A DNA stretch of 64,000 bases from Neisseriaceae bacterium JH1-16 (GTDB taxonomy: Bacteria; Pseudomonadota; Gammaproteobacteria; Burkholderiales; Chromobacteriaceae), in contig JAPDNP010000004.1 of the NCBI GenBank assembly GCA_025989215.1, positions 372,001 through 436,000 of the forward strand. Reading direction: 5' to 3'. The position numbers and the translations under genes were made by a program. Positions 27,032 through 37,130 of the stretch are shown one piece after another. The notes under the pieces are model-generated. The model did not search any database. It saw nothing but the letters and a program-made list of their open reading frames with translations, and was not told the origin of the DNA. Each line of letters opens with the position of its first letter. The first letter of the stretch is position 1.

Positions 27032-30000
27032 GTGAGCAAGAAACTCAATCTCTCCGCCTGGGCGCTCAACAACCAGCCGCTGGTGCGCTATCTGATCGTG
27101 ATGTTGATGGTGGCCGGCATCTGGGCCTATACCCAGCTCGGCCAGAAGGAAGACCCGGAGTTCACCTTCAAGGCGATGGTGGTGCAGGTGATGTGGCCGG
27201 GCGCCACCGCCGTCGAGACCGAACAGCAGGTGACCGACCGCATCGAGAAGAAGCTGCAGGAAATCGCCGAGCTCGACTATGTGAAGAGCTTCACCAAGCC
27301 GGGCGAGGCGCAGTTCGTGCTGTCCTTGCGCGAGAACACCCCGGCCAAGAAGGTGCCGGAGCTGTGGTACCAGGTGCGCAAGAAGCTGGGCGACATCAAG
27401 CAGACGCTGCCCGCCGGCGTGCAGGGGCCCTTCTTCAACGACGAGTTCGGCGACACCTTCGGCAATCTGTACGCCTTCACCGGCGACGGTTTCAGCTATG
27501 AAGACCTGCGCCGCTATGTCGACGAAGCGCGCCACGAGCTGTTGCGCGTGCCCGACGTCGCCAAGGTCAACACCGTCGGCGAGCAGGACGAGCGCATCTA
27601 CGTCGACCTGGACACCGCCAAGCTCGCCACCCTCGGCATCGACGCGCGCCAGATCTGGCAGGCGCTGTCCGAGCAGAACGCCGTCACCCCGGCCGGCACC
27701 TTCCAGACCGCGTCCGACCGCATCTTCGTGCGCGTCAGCGGCGCCTATCGCACCGTCGACGCGGTGACCAACACCCCGGTGCGCGCCAACGGCCAGACCT
27801 TCCGCCTCGGCGACATCGCCCGGGTCAGCCGCGGCTTCATCGACCCGCCCACCTTCAAGATGCGCTTCGGCGGCAAGCCGGCGCTGGGCCTGGCGATCAG
27901 CATGAAGGACGGCGGCGACGTGCTAAAGCTCGGCAGCAACCTGGACGCGACCCTGGCACAGATCCGCGCCAAGCTGCCGGTGGGGGTGGAGATCCACGCG
28001 GTGTCCGACCAGCCCAAGGTGGTGAAGGACTCGGTGAACGAGTTCATGCACTCCCTGGCCGAAGCGGTAATCATCGTGCTGGCGGTAAGCTTCTTCAGCC
28101 TGGGCATGCGCACCGGCATCGTGGTGGCGCTGTCGATTCCGCTGGTGCTGGCGATGACCTTCGTCGCGATGTACTTCTTCAAGATCGACCTGCAGCGCAT
28201 TTCGCTCGGCTCCTTGATCATCGCTCTGGGCTTGCTCGTCGACGACGCGATCATCGCGGTGGAGATGATGGCGCTGAAGCTGGAGGAAGGCTGGAAGCGC
28301 TTCGACGCCGCCATCTACGCCTACACCAGCACCGCCTTCCCGATGCTGACCGGCACGCTGATCACCGCCGCCACCTTCATCCCGGTGGGCCTGGCCAAGT
28401 CGAATGCCGGCGAGTACGTGTGGAGCCTGTTCGCGGTGGTCGGCATCGCGCTGGTGCTGTCGTGGATCGTCGCGGTGGTGTTCACCCCCTACCTCGGTTA
28501 CAAGCTGCTGCCGACCAACCTGGCCGACCACGGCCACGACAGCCCCTATGACAAGCCGTTCTACCAGCGCTTCCGCCGCCTGGTGACCTGGTGCCTGGAG
28601 CATCGCAAGCTGGTGATCGTCGCCACCTTCGCCACCTTCGTGCTGTCGCTGGGCGCGTTCAAGCTGTTCGTGCAGCAGCAGTTCTTCCCGTCGTCGAACC
28701 GGCCGGAGCTGATGGTCGACATGTGGCTGCCGCAGGGCGCCAGCTACGCCGCCACCGAGCGCGAGGTGAAGAAGCTCGAAGGCAAACTTAAGGGCGACGC
28801 CAACATCGACAGCGTCACCAGCTACATCGGCGGCGGCAGCCCGCGCTTCTACCTGCCGCTCGACCAGCAGCAGCAGCATCTCAACTACGCGCAGCTGACG
28901 GTGATGACCCGCGACGAAAAGGTGCGCGAGGACGTGAAGCGCAAGCTGGAAGGCCTGTTCGACAGCGACTTCCCGCTGGTGCGCGGCCGCGTCACCCGGC
29001 TGGAGAACGGCCCGCCGGTTGGCTACGCGGTGCAGTTCCGCGTGATGGGCGAAGACCACGAGCAGGTGCGCAAGATCGCCGCCCAGGTCGAGCAGCTGGT
29101 GCGCGCCAACCCGGGCACCCGCCACGTCAACAACGACTGGGGCGAACAGATCAAGGCGCTGCGCGTCACCATCGACCAGGACAAGGCACGCGCGCTCGGC
29201 GTGTCGACGCAGAACCTGGCGCAGCAGCTGCAGACGCTGATTTCCGGCAGCTCGATCACCGACTATCGCGACGGCGATCGAACCATCGGCGTGGTGGCCC
29301 GTCTGAACGAGGGCGAACGCAAGGACCCGGCCGAGCTCGGCAACCTGATGATCCAGACCGCCAGCGGCCGCTACGTGCCGCTCGCGCAGATCGGCCACAT
29401 CGGCTACGAGCCGGAGGAAAGCATCATCTGGCGCCGCAACCGCCTGGCGACGATCACCGTGCGTGCAGATGCCGCCGACGGCGTACAGGCCTCGGACATC
29501 TCGCTGGCGCTGTGGCCGAAGATGCAGGCGCTGGAGAAGACGCTGCCGCTCGGCTACCACATCGAGCTGGGCGGGTCGCTGGAGTCGAGCCAGAACTCGC
29601 AGAAGGCGATCAACGCGGTGGCGCCCTTGATGCTGGTGATCGTGGTGACGCTGTTGATGCTGCAGCTGAAGAGCTTCCAGCGCACCGTGATGGTGCTCTT
29701 GACCGCCCCGCTCGGCATGATCGGCGTGACGCTGACGCTGATCCTGTTCCACGCGCCGTTCGGCTTCGTGGCGATGCTGGGGGTGATCGCGCTGGCCGGC
29801 ATGATCATGCGCAACTCGGTGATTCTGGTCGACCAGATCGAACACCACATCCAGGACGGCTACGACCGCTACGAGGCCATCATCGATTCCACGGTGCGGC
29901 GCTTCCGGCCTATTATGCTGACCGCATTGGCGGCGATCCTGGCGATGATCCCGCTGACCCGCAGCACCTTCTGGGGACCGATGGCGGTCGCGATCATGGG

Positions 30001-30100
30001 CGGCCTCTTGGTCGCCACCGTGCTGACCCTGCTGTTCCTGCCGGCGCTGTACGCCCAGTGGTTCCGCGTGCAGCCGCCCGCCCAACACGAACAAGAATGA
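27032..30100 (+). CDS. RND family multidrug efflux permease
   Basis: The 1022-residue inner-membrane pump has the RND layout: an N-terminal helix (LVRYLIVMLMVAGIWAYTQLG), a large periplasmic loop, six helices from about residue 335, a second loop and six more helices from about 870. TM4 carries LGSLIIALGLLVDDAIIAVEMM with the two Asp residues of the proton relay. The C-terminal half includes FGFVAMLGVIALAGMIMRNSVILVDQIE. GTG 27032 is the start. It resembles the shorter VexF/MdtC-like branch; substrates are not readable. Confidence 0.95.
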   Translation: MSKKLNLSAWALNNQPLVRYLIVMLMVAGIWAYTQLGQKEDPEFTFKAMVVQVMWPGATAVETEQQVTDRIEKKLQEIAELDYVKSFTKPGEAQFVLSLRENTPAKKVPELWYQVRKKLGDIKQTLPAGVQGPFFNDEFGDTFGNLYAFTGDGFSYEDLRRYVDEARHELLRVPDVAKVNTVGEQDERIYVDLDTAKLATLGIDARQIWQALSEQNAVTPAGTFQTASDRIFVRVSGAYRTVDAVTNTPVRANGQTFRLGDIARVSRGFIDPPTFKMRFGGKPALGLAISMKDGGDVLKLGSNLDATLAQIRAKLPVGVEIHAVSDQPKVVKDSVNEFMHSLAEAVIIVLAVSFFSLGMRTGIVVALSIPLVLAMTFVAMYFFKIDLQRISLGSLIIALGLLVDDAIIAVEMMALKLEEGWKRFDAAIYAYTSTAFPMLTGTLITAATFIPVGLAKSNAGEYVWSLFAVVGIALVLSWIVAVVFTPYLGYKLLPTNLADHGHDSPYDKPFYQRFRRLVTWCLEHRKLVIVATFATFVLSLGAFKLFVQQQFFPSSNRPELMVDMWLPQGASYAATEREVKKLEGKLKGDANIDSVTSYIGGGSPRFYLPLDQQQQHLNYAQLTVMTRDEKVREDVKRKLEGLFDSDFPLVRGRVTRLENGPPVGYAVQFRVMGEDHEQVRKIAAQVEQLVRANPGTRHVNNDWGEQIKALRVTIDQDKARALGVSTQNLAQQLQTLISGSSITDYRDGDRTIGVVARLNEGERKDPAELGNLMIQTASGRYVPLAQIGHIGYEPEESIIWRRNRLATITVRADAADGVQASDISLALWPKMQALEKTLPLGYHIELGGSLESSQNSQKAINAVAPLMLVIVVTLLMLQLKSFQRTVMVLLTAPLGMIGVTLTLILFHAPFGFVAMLGVIALAGMIMRNSVILVDQIEHHIQDGYDRYEAIIDSTVRRFRPIMLTALAAILAMIPLTRSTFWGPMAVAIMGGLLVATVLTLLFLPALYAQWFRVQPPAQHEQE

Positions 30101-30111
30101 CGAGATTTCGC

Positions 30112-31491
30112 ATGAGCAGACTCAACCCTCTCGCCGCCCTCCTCGCGCTGACGCTGGCGTTGCCGGCCTCGGCCTTCGACCTGGTCGGCGCCTGGCAGGC
30201 GGCCCGTGACTACGACGCGGGCTTTTCCTCGGCGCGCCACCAGCGCGACGCGGGACAGGAGCAGGAAGCCCAGGGCCTGTCGCAGCTGCTGCCGCAGGTT
30301 GGCCTGACCGGCAATTACAGCAACACCAACACGATGAAGCCGACGGGCATCCCCAGCTACGAGAGCCACGGCTACGGCGTGCAGCTGACCCAACCGCTGT
30401 TCGACATCGGCAAGTACACCGGCTACCAGAAGGGCAAGCTCGGCACCCAGCTGGCCAACACCCAGTTCTCGGCGGCCGAACAGCAGTTGATCGTCGACGT
30501 CGCCCAGGCCTATTTCGACGTGCTGCTGGCGCGCGACACGCTGGACGCGGTACGCGCCGCCAAGAGCGCCTTCGCCACCCAGCTCGACCAGGCCAAGGCC
30601 GCCTTCCAGGTCGGCACCGCCACCATCGTCGACACCTATGAAGCGCAGGCCGGCTTTGACGGCGCCGCCGCCAAGGAAATCATCGCCGCCAGCGACCTGG
30701 AGGTGAAGGAAAACGCCTTCCGCAAGCTGACCGGGCTCGACCCCAAGGGCATCCAGCGCGTCAACGAGCCGCTACCGTTGACCCCGCCGACCCCGGCCTC
30801 GCTGGACGCCTGGCAGAACCAGGCGCTGGCCAGCAGCCTGGACGTGAAGGCCAAGGAACAGTCGCTGGAACTGGCCAAGCAGGACGTCACCGCCAAGAAG
30901 GGCCAGCGCCTGCCGACCGTGTCGCTCACCGCCGGCTACCAGGACAACATCACCACCGCGCCAATCTTCGTCGCCTCGCCCAGCTCGCGCGGCAACAGCG
31001 TCGGCGTGCAGCTGAACATGCCGCTGTTCGCCGGCGGCGGCATCAACTCGCAGGTGCGCGAGGCGGTGGCGAAGGAAGCACAGGCGCGCGACGACCTGGA
31101 GGCCAGTCGCCGCCAGGTCAACGAGACGGTGCGCCGCGCGTATCTGGGCGTCACCAACGGCGCCGCGCTGGTGCGCGCGCAGGAACAATTGCTGATCTCT
31201 GCCAAGGCCAAGCTCGACTCGACCAAACTCGGCAAGGAAGTCGGCGTGCGCACCAGCATCGACCTAGTGCAGGCCGAGCAGTCGTATTACGAGGCTGTGC
31301 AGAATCTGGCGAGTGCGCGCTATTCCTACCTGAACGCGCGGCTGCAGCTGGCGCAGGCGGCCGGCACCCTGGAACCGCCGGTGCTGATCGACGTGAACCG
31401 CTCGATCGGCCAGAACACGGTGGCGCCGGCACTGTCGGATGCGACTTCAGTACGCAAGGGGAAGTCGGTGGCGGCGAAGCAGCCGGGTTGA
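30112..31491 (+). CDS. TolC-family outer membrane efflux channel
   Basis: A 459-residue protein with a signal peptide ending PASA (about residue 20) and two repeated helical halves typical of TolC (LIVDVAQAYFDVLLARDTL... and VNETVRRAYLGVTNGAALVRAQEQL). DLVGAWQAARDYDAGFSSARHQRDAGQEQEAQ is the usual N-terminal start of TolC-like proteins. It completes the tripartite pump. An ATG at 30097 overlaps the pump stop; 30112 places the signal peptide better. Confidence 0.94.
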   Translation: MSRLNPLAALLALTLALPASAFDLVGAWQAARDYDAGFSSARHQRDAGQEQEAQGLSQLLPQVGLTGNYSNTNTMKPTGIPSYESHGYGVQLTQPLFDIGKYTGYQKGKLGTQLANTQFSAAEQQLIVDVAQAYFDVLLARDTLDAVRAAKSAFATQLDQAKAAFQVGTATIVDTYEAQAGFDGAAAKEIIAASDLEVKENAFRKLTGLDPKGIQRVNEPLPLTPPTPASLDAWQNQALASSLDVKAKEQSLELAKQDVTAKKGQRLPTVSLTAGYQDNITTAPIFVASPSSRGNSVGVQLNMPLFAGGGINSQVREAVAKEAQARDDLEASRRQVNETVRRAYLGVTNGAALVRAQEQLLISAKAKLDSTKLGKEVGVRTSIDLVQAEQSYYEAVQNLASARYSYLNARLQLAQAAGTLEPPVLIDVNRSIGQNTVAPALSDATSVRKGKSVAAKQPG

Positions 31492-31498
31492 GTAGCCG

Positions 31499-31508
31499 TT
31501 CGGCCAAC
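31499..31508 (-). repeat. GTTGGCCGAA 10-mer beside terminator
   Basis: An exact intergenic copy (as TTCGGCCAAC) just after the TolC stop and six bases before the terminator stem. Confidence 0.85.
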
Positions 31509-31513
31509 GTTGA

Positions 31514-31538
31514 GCCCGCCTTTGGCGGGTTTTTTGTT
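31514..31538 (+). terminator. Intrinsic terminator of the RND operon
   Basis: Stem CCCGCC / GGCGGG with a TTT loop, followed by six or more T residues. Confidence 0.9.
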
Positions 31539-31570
31539 TGTGGTGCGTTGCAGAACATTCGGAACCCGCC

Positions 31571-31782
31571 ATGTCCCGCCACCTCGCCAGTGCCCTCCAG
31601 TTCGGCAGCGTCGACACCAGCCATGACGGCAAGCTGAGCCGCGAAGAAGCGAAGGCCGGTATGCCGTGGATGAACAAACTCTTCGACGAGATCGATACCG
31701 GAAGGAAGGGCTACGCACTGAGGAAGACATCGCGGCGTTCCTGGCCAAGCAACGCCAGAGGCGCCATCCCGCACCACAGTGA
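31571..31782 (+). pseudogene. Frameshifted EF-hand protein remnant
   Basis: The frame from 31571 reads a perfect EF-hand loop DTSHDGKLSREE, then AKAGMPWMNKLFDEIDTGRKGY, the start of a second loop. At about 31714 the frame breaks; reading one base later gives TEEDIAAFLAKQRQ, the expected end of the second EF-hand, with a stop at 31780. A signal peptide, normally present in this family, is absent. So it is truncated at the N-terminus and carries one frameshift. A sequencing error could also explain the frameshift. Confidence 0.7.
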
Positions 31783-31785
31783 TGG

Positions 31786-32517
31786 CTATGCAGCCCCCTC
31801 CGCCGCTCTCACCTGCCGCAGATAGTGATAGACGGTGTGCACCGACACCCCCAGCTGCTCGGCCACCACCCGCACCGCGTCCTTGATGCCAAACACCTCG
31901 CGCGCATAGAGCGCCTGCACCGCCAGCCGGTTGCGCTGCCCGCCGGGCTGGCCGGCGTCGACCTCGGCGATGGTGCTAGCCACCACCTTGTCGAGCAGCT
32001 CGTCGACCCCCTGCACGAACATCTCCGGCGTGAAACCCGCATCCGCCGTCTCGGCACCGTCGGTGGCCGGCACCGCGTACACCGGCTCGTCGCCCGGCAA
32101 CAGGCCCTGGATGAAGTCCAGCAGCGGCACATTCAGGTTCATATGAATGCACAACAGCCCGATGATGCGCCGCTCCTCATTGCGGATCGCGATGGTGATC
32201 GAGCGCATCTGCGCGCCGTCCGGGCTCTTGGTGTAATAGACCTTGGTATGGCGCGCGCCGCTGCGCTCCAGCTTGTCGAGCATGCGCCGCGCCAGCTCCG
32301 ACAGGCCGGTGCCTTCCTGACGGCCGCTGAGCGCGCCGCACACCTTGATCACCGAGTGCGCGGGATCCTCCAGCGAGTGCAGCACAAACTCGACATGTTG
32401 GCCGAACAGCGTGGACAGGCCGTCCAGCATGGCCCGGTAGTGGTTGAGCAGCGCCCAGTCGGCCGCGCCATACGGCGCTTGGGCCAAATCATCGGCCTGA
32501 TGGCTAGTCATCTTCAT
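31786..32517 (-). CDS. YheO/PAS-type transcriptional regulator
   Basis: A 243-residue protein with an N-terminal YheO-like PAS domain (LLNHYRAMLDGLSTLFGQHVEFVLHSLEDPAHSVIKV to RNEERRIIGLLCIHMNLN) and a C-terminal helix-turn-helix (VFGIKDAVRVVAEQLGVSVHTVYHYLRQVR). It is divergent from pflB and may sense a metabolic or redox cue to control it. ATG 32517 or 32511 are possible starts. A perfect palindrome lies at its start (32519-32536). Copy 32397-32406 of the 10-mer encodes FGQ. Confidence 0.88.
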   Translation of the reverse strand: MKMTSHQADDLAQAPYGAADWALLNHYRAMLDGLSTLFGQHVEFVLHSLEDPAHSVIKVCGALSGRQEGTGLSELARRMLDKLERSGARHTKVYYTKSPDGAQMRSITIAIRNEERRIIGLLCIHMNLNVPLLDFIQGLLPGDEPVYAVPATDGAETADAGFTPEMFVQGVDELLDKVVASTIAEVDAGQPGGQRNRLAVQALYAREVFGIKDAVRVVAEQLGVSVHTVYHYLRQVRAAEGAA

Positions 32518-32518
32518 A

Positions 32519-32536
32519 ATTCAACTTTATTTGAAT
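32519..32536. promoter_or_regulatory. Palindrome at the start of the YheO-type gene
   Basis: ATTCAA-CTTTAT-TTGAAT is a perfect 6-bp inverted repeat directly upstream of the start codon, suited to autoregulation. Confidence 0.5.
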
Positions 32537-32725
32537 CGTTTTGAACCCGCTCGGCATTCTGAACCAGCTTCGTTTCCGGCCGGTGCCAGCTCGGCTAAGC
32601 TGATGAACACGCACTGGATTTCCCCGCAGCGCGTGACATCGTCCTGACAAGGGCGGCGCTGATGCCCGCCGTCCCGAAATGTTCGTTTGTTTTCGAATTT
32701 CGCCGACTATTTTTTCGTTTACGTT

Positions 32726-32744
32726 CAATTTTGTGTCAAAATTG
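32726..32744. promoter_or_regulatory. Perfect palindrome in the pflB promoter region
   Basis: CAATTTTG-TGT-CAAAATTG has perfect 8-base arms and overlaps the left edge of the FNR-like box. It may bind the divergent YheO-type regulator. Confidence 0.5.
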
Positions 32745-32755
32745 ACGCCAATCAA
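32742..32755 (+). promoter_or_regulatory. FNR/Anr-like box upstream of pflB
   Basis: TTGAC-GCCA-ATCAA matches the FNR consensus TTGATNNNNATCAA at 9 of 10 positions. A -10-like TTCAAT/CAATAA lies at 32775-32782, which puts a start near 32790, about 41 bases from the box centre, as in class II FNR-activated promoters. Confidence 0.65.
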
Positions 32756-32824
32756 CAGCCGACCCGCTCTTTTGTTCAATAATTTTTGAAAGACTAATCG
32801 ATCATCTCCAGACGGGAGCCCCCT

Positions 32825-35083
32825 ATGAACGCCCCAGCTAGCACCACCGACCTGCATGCCCGTGCCTGGCATGATTTCGCCCTCGGCCCATGGCAAAACG
32901 TCATCGACGTGCGCGACTTCATCCAGCACAACTACACGCCGTATCTCGGCCGCGACGAGTTCCTCGCCGGCCCGACCGCGCGTACCCAGGCGCTGTGGGC
33001 CAAGCTGGCCGAGCTGCTCAAGGAGGAGCGCGCCCGTGGCGTGCTGGCGGTGTCGGCCGACGTCGGCAGCAGCATCACCGCGCACGACGCCGGTTACATC
33101 GACCAGTCGCTGGAGAAGATCGTCGGCCTGCAGACCGATGCGCCGCTCAAGCGCGCCATCATGCCCAACGGCGGGCTGCGCATGGTCGAAAACGGCCTGG
33201 CCGCGTTCGGCTTCGAGCTGGACCCGCAGGTAAAGGATGCGTTCACCCGCTACCGCAAGGACCACAACCAGGGCGTGTTCGACTCCTACAACCCGGCGAT
33301 CCGCGCCGCGCGCAAATCGGGCGTGATCACCGGCCTGCCGGACGCCTATGGCCGCGGCCGCATCATCGGCGACTATCGCCGCGTGGCACTGTACGGCGTC
33401 GACCGGCTGATCGAGGCCAAGCGCGCCGAGTTGGCCGAACTGGACGATCTGGAATTCAGCGAAACGGTGATCCGCCAGCGCGAGGAGCTGAACGAGCAGA
33501 CCCGCGCGCTGGCCGAACTGAAGCAGATGGCCGTCAAGTACGGCGCCGACATCGCGGCCCCGGCGACCAATCTGCACCAGGCGATCCAGTGGCTGTACTT
33601 CGGCTACCTGGCCGCGGTGAAGGAGCAGAACGGCGCGGCGATGTCGATCGGCCGCATCTCCAGCTTCCTCGACATCTACGCCGAGCGCGATCTGGCCGCC
33701 GGCGTCGTGACCGAGTCCGAGGTGCAGGAGCTGTTCGACGATCTGGTGATCAAGCTGCGCATTGTCCGCTTCCTGCGCACCCCTGAATACGACGAATTGT
33801 TCTCCGGCGACCCGACCTGGGTGACCGAGTCGATCGGCGGCGTCGGCGAAGACGGCCGCCCGCTGGTGACCCGCTCCAGCTTCCGCATCCTGCACACCCT
33901 GTACAACCTGGGCCCGGCGCCGGAACCGAACCTGACCGTGCTGTGGTCGACCCAGCTGCCGCAGGGCTTCAAGGACTTCTGCGCCAAGGTATCGATCGAA
34001 ACCAGCGCGATCCAGTATGAGAACGACGACGTGATGCGCCCCTACTGGGGCGACGACTACGGCATCGCTTGCTGCGTGTCGGCGATGCGCATCGGCAAGC
34101 AGATGCAGTTCTTCGGCGCACGGGCCAACCTGGCCAAGGCGCTGCTGTACGCGATCAACGGCGGCGTCGACGAAAAGAGCGGCGCGCTGGTGGCGCCGGG
34201 CTTCGCGCCGATCACGGCCGACGTGCTCGACTACGACGAGGTGGTCGCCAAGTTCGACGCGATGATGGACTGGCTGGCTACGACCTATGTAAAGGCGCTG
34301 AACAGCATCCACTACATGCACGACAAGTACGCCTACGAACGCATCGAGATGGCACTGCACGACCGCGACATCCTGCGCACCATGGCCTGCGGCATCGCCG
34401 GCCTGTCGGTGGCGGCCGATTCGCTGTCGGCGATCAAGCATGCCAAGGTCCACGTGATCCGCAACGAAGCCGGCCTGGCGGTCGATTACAAGATCGACGG
34501 CGACTACCCGGCCTACGGCAACAACGACGACCGTGCCGACGACATCGCCAAGGCGCTGGTGGAAACCTTCATGAAGAAGATCGCCCGCCACAAGATGTAC
34601 CGCGACGCCACCCCGACCCAGTCGGTGCTGACCATCACCTCCAATGTGGTGTACGGCAAGAAGACCGGCAACACCCCGGATGGCCGCCGCGCCGGTGAAC
34701 CGTTCGCGCCGGGCGCCAACCCGATGAACGGCCGCGACAAGAAGGGCTTCGTCGCCGCCGGCGCCTCGGTCGCCAAGCTGCCGTACCAGTACGCGCAGGA
34801 CGGCATCAGCTGGACCGCCTCGGCCACCCCGGACGCGCTCGGCCACACCCTGGCCGAACGAGTGCAGAACCTGGCGGCGTGTCTCGACGGCTACACCGCG
34901 GCCGGTGGCTTCCACGTCAACGTCAACGTGTTCAACCGCGACACGCTGCTCGACGCGATGGACCACCCGGAGCAGTACCCGCAGCTGACCATCCGCGTGT
35001 CGGGCTATGCGGTCAACTTCATCAAGCTGACCCGCGAGCAACAGCTCGACGTGCTGAACCGGACCTTCCACGGCCATGTCTGA
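32825..35083 (+). CDS. pflB: Formate C-acetyltransferase (pyruvate formate-lyase)
   Basis: The 752-residue glycyl-radical enzyme converts pyruvate and CoA to acetyl-CoA and formate under anaerobic conditions. The catalytic cysteine pair is visible in [10 protein letters not shown] (Cys416-Cys417), and the radical glycine in [10 protein letters not shown] (Gly727) near the C-terminus. Family length and motifs match PflB. It overlaps pflA by 8 bases. The FNR-like box upstream and ackA-pta downstream fit an ATP-yielding fermentative operon. No formate channel gene is present. Copy 33430-33439 encodes LAE. Confidence 0.96.
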   Translation: MNAPASTTDLHARAWHDFALGPWQNVIDVRDFIQHNYTPYLGRDEFLAGPTARTQALWAKLAELLKEERARGVLAVSADVGSSITAHDAGYIDQSLEKIVGLQTDAPLKRAIMPNGGLRMVENGLAAFGFELDPQVKDAFTRYRKDHNQGVFDSYNPAIRAARKSGVITGLPDAYGRGRIIGDYRRVALYGVDRLIEAKRAELAELDDLEFSETVIRQREELNEQTRALAELKQMAVKYGADIAAPATNLHQAIQWLYFGYLAAVKEQNGAAMSIGRISSFLDIYAERDLAAGVVTESEVQELFDDLVIKLRIVRFLRTPEYDELFSGDPTWVTESIGGVGEDGRPLVTRSSFRILHTLYNLGPAPEPNLTVLWSTQLPQGFKDFCAKVSIETSAIQYENDDVMRPYWGDDYGIACCVSAMRIGKQMQFFGARANLAKALLYAINGGVDEKSGALVAPGFAPITADVLDYDEVVAKFDAMMDWLATTYVKALNSIHYMHDKYAYERIEMALHDRDILRTMACGIAGLSVAADSLSAIKHAKVHVIRNEAGLAVDYKIDGDYPAYGNNDDRADDIAKALVETFMKKIARHKMYRDATPTQSVLTITSNVVYGKKTGNTPDGRRAGEPFAPGANPMNGRDKKGFVAAGASVAKLPYQYAQDGISWTASATPDALGHTLAERVQNLAACLDGYTAAGGFHVNVNVFNRDTLLDAMDHPEQYPQLTIRVSGYAVNFIKLTREQQLDVLNRTFHGHV

Positions 35084-35840
35084 GCGCATCGTCCACGCGT
35101 CGGCGACCGGACCGGTCGCCGGCTTCGTCCACTCCTTCGAGACCGGTGCCGCGGTCGACGGCCCGGGCATGCGCTTCGTGCTGTTCACCCAGGGCTGCCA
35201 GTTCCGCTGCCTGTACTGCCACAACCCGGACACCTGGAAGCTGCGTCACGGCCGGCAGATGAGCGTCGACGAGGTGCTGGCCGAAATCCGCCCCTACGCC
35301 GGCTTTCTGAAGATCGCCGGCGGGCTGACGGTGTCCGGCGGTGAGCCGCTGCTGCAGCCCGACTTCGTCGGCGCGGTGCTGAGCCGCGCCAAGGCCGAGC
35401 TGGGCCTGCACACCGCGCTCGACACCCAGGGCTTTTTGGCCGGCCACATCGACGACGCCTGGCTGGAGGCAGTCGACCTGGTGCTGCTGGACATCAAGCA
35501 CTTCGATGCGGACGCCTACCAGCGCCTGACCGGCCAGCCGCTGCAACCGACGCTGGATTTCGCCGAACGGCTGGCTAGGCTCAAGAAACCGGTCTGGCTG
35601 CGCTACGTGCTGGTGCCGGGCCTGAGCGACGACGTGGCCAGCATCGATGGTCTGGCCGACTACGCCGCCGGCCTCGGCAATGTGGAGCGCGTCACCGTGC
35701 TGCCCTTCCACAAGCTGGGCGAACACAAATGGCGCGAGCTGGGCCTGGATTACCAGCTCGGCGATACCCCGATCCCGGACGCGGCGCTGTGCGAGCGCGT
35801 GCGGGAGCAGTTTCGCGCACGGGGGCTGACCACCGTCTGA
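35076..35840 (+). CDS. pflA: Pyruvate formate-lyase-activating enzyme
   Basis: A 254-residue radical SAM enzyme that installs the glycyl radical on PflB. The cluster motif [14 protein letters not shown] has Cys41, Cys45 and Cys48, and [16 protein letters not shown] follows. The start ATG lies inside the end of pflB, indicating translational coupling, which suits a 1:1 partner enzyme. Confidence 0.95.
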   Translation: MSERIVHASATGPVAGFVHSFETGAAVDGPGMRFVLFTQGCQFRCLYCHNPDTWKLRHGRQMSVDEVLAEIRPYAGFLKIAGGLTVSGGEPLLQPDFVGAVLSRAKAELGLHTALDTQGFLAGHIDDAWLEAVDLVLLDIKHFDADAYQRLTGQPLQPTLDFAERLARLKKPVWLRYVLVPGLSDDVASIDGLADYAAGLGNVERVTVLPFHKLGEHKWRELGLDYQLGDTPIPDAALCERVREQFRARGLTTV

Positions 35841-35933
35841 CCCCTGCGCCCCGGTCCGTGGCGCGGCATCCCGCGCCGCCATCACCGGATAAACCCTACC
35901 ACCACCCACCCTTAAGTTTTGGACCGATCTTTC

Positions 35934-37121
35934 ATGAGCAACGACATCCTCGTCATCAATTGCGGCAGTTCTTCGCTGAAGTTTGCCCTGATCAACCCGC
36001 AGACGCAGGAAGCGCTGCTCACTGGTCTGGCCGAAAAGCTCGGCCACGCCGATGCCTACGTCACCGTCAAACAGGACGGCGCCAAGGAAACCGCTTCGCT
36101 CTCCCACCAGCCGGACCACGCCGGCGCGATGCACGCCATCATCGCCACGCTGAAGGCGCGCAATCTGTTCGACCAGGTTGCCGCGGTCGGTCACCGCGTG
36201 GTGCACGGCGGCGAGAACTTCAAGGCGTCCACCCTGATCGACGACGCGGTGATCGCCGAGATCGAGGGCTGCGCCAAACTCGCGCCGCTGCACAACCCGG
36301 CCAACCTGCTGGGCATCCGCACCGCGATCGAGTGCTTCCCGACCCTGAAGCAGGTCGTCGTGTTCGACACCGCCTTCCACCAGACCATGCCGGAACACGC
36401 CTACCTGTACGCGGTGCCGATGTCGCTGTACCGCGAGCACGGCCTGCGCCGCTACGGCTTCCACGGCACCAGCCACCGCTACGTGTCGGCCGAAGCGGCC
36501 AAGGTGCTGGGCCTGCCGCTGGATAACAGCGCGATCGTGGTCGCGCACCTGGGCAACGGCGCCTCGGCCGCCGCCATCCTGAACGGCAAGAGCGTCGACA
36601 CCACCATGGGCCTGACCCCGCTGGAAGGCCTGGTGATGGGCACCCGCTCCGGCGACATCGACCCGGGCGCGCACGCCTACATTGGCGCCCAGCTGGGCCT
36701 GGACCTCGACGGCGTCACCGACCTGCTCAACAAGCAGAGCGGCTTGCTCGGCCTGTCCGAGCTGTCCAACGACTGCCGCGAAATCGAAGACGCCGCCGCC
36801 GAAGGGCACGCGGGCGCGCTCTTGGCGCTGAACGTGTTCTGCTACCGCCTCGCCAAGCAGATCGCCGCGCTGACCGTGTCGCTCGGCCGTCTCGACGCGC
36901 TGGTATTCACCGGCGGCATCGGCGAGAACTCGTCGATCATCCGCGCCAAGGTGATCGAGCAGCTGGGCTTCCTGGGCCTGACGCTGGACGCTTCGGCCAA
37001 CGACGCGGCGATCCGCGGCAAGGCAGGCAAGATCAGCGGCGCCACCGGCCCGGCCGCGCTGGTGGTCAACACCAACGAAGAGCTGATGATCGCGCTCGAC
37101 ACCGCCGCGCTGACCGCCTGA
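35934..37121 (+). CDS. ackA: Acetate kinase
   Basis: A 395-residue kinase making acetate and ATP from acetyl phosphate. MSNDILVINCGSSSLKF is the N-terminal signature, HRVVHGGENF and FDTAFHQTMPEHAYLYAVP the substrate-site segments, and FTGGIGENSSIIRAKV the C-terminal one. Start 35934 is preferred over the in-frame TTG at 35919. Copy 36992-37001 of the 10-mer is read as SAN. It forms the second half of the acetate branch with pta, 9 bases downstream. Confidence 0.96.
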   Translation: MSNDILVINCGSSSLKFALINPQTQEALLTGLAEKLGHADAYVTVKQDGAKETASLSHQPDHAGAMHAIIATLKARNLFDQVAAVGHRVVHGGENFKASTLIDDAVIAEIEGCAKLAPLHNPANLLGIRTAIECFPTLKQVVVFDTAFHQTMPEHAYLYAVPMSLYREHGLRRYGFHGTSHRYVSAEAAKVLGLPLDNSAIVVAHLGNGASAAAILNGKSVDTTMGLTPLEGLVMGTRSGDIDPGAHAYIGAQLGLDLDGVTDLLNKQSGLLGLSELSNDCREIEDAAAEGHAGALLALNVFCYRLAKQIAALTVSLGRLDALVFTGGIGENSSIIRAKVIEQLGFLGLTLDASANDAAIRGKAGKISGATGPAALVVNTNEELMIALDTAALTA

Positions 37122-37130
37122 GGAGAATCC

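Noticed and set aside
27923-30094. Long minus-strand ORF (723 residues) inside the RND pump gene
   Set aside because: It is an antisense reading of a confidently identified efflux permease; composition is rich in Arg, His, Gln and Ala, typical of GC-rich shadow frames.
32504-35233. 909-residue minus-strand ORF over pflB
   Set aside because: Antisense to pflB/pflA, which show complete catalytic motifs.
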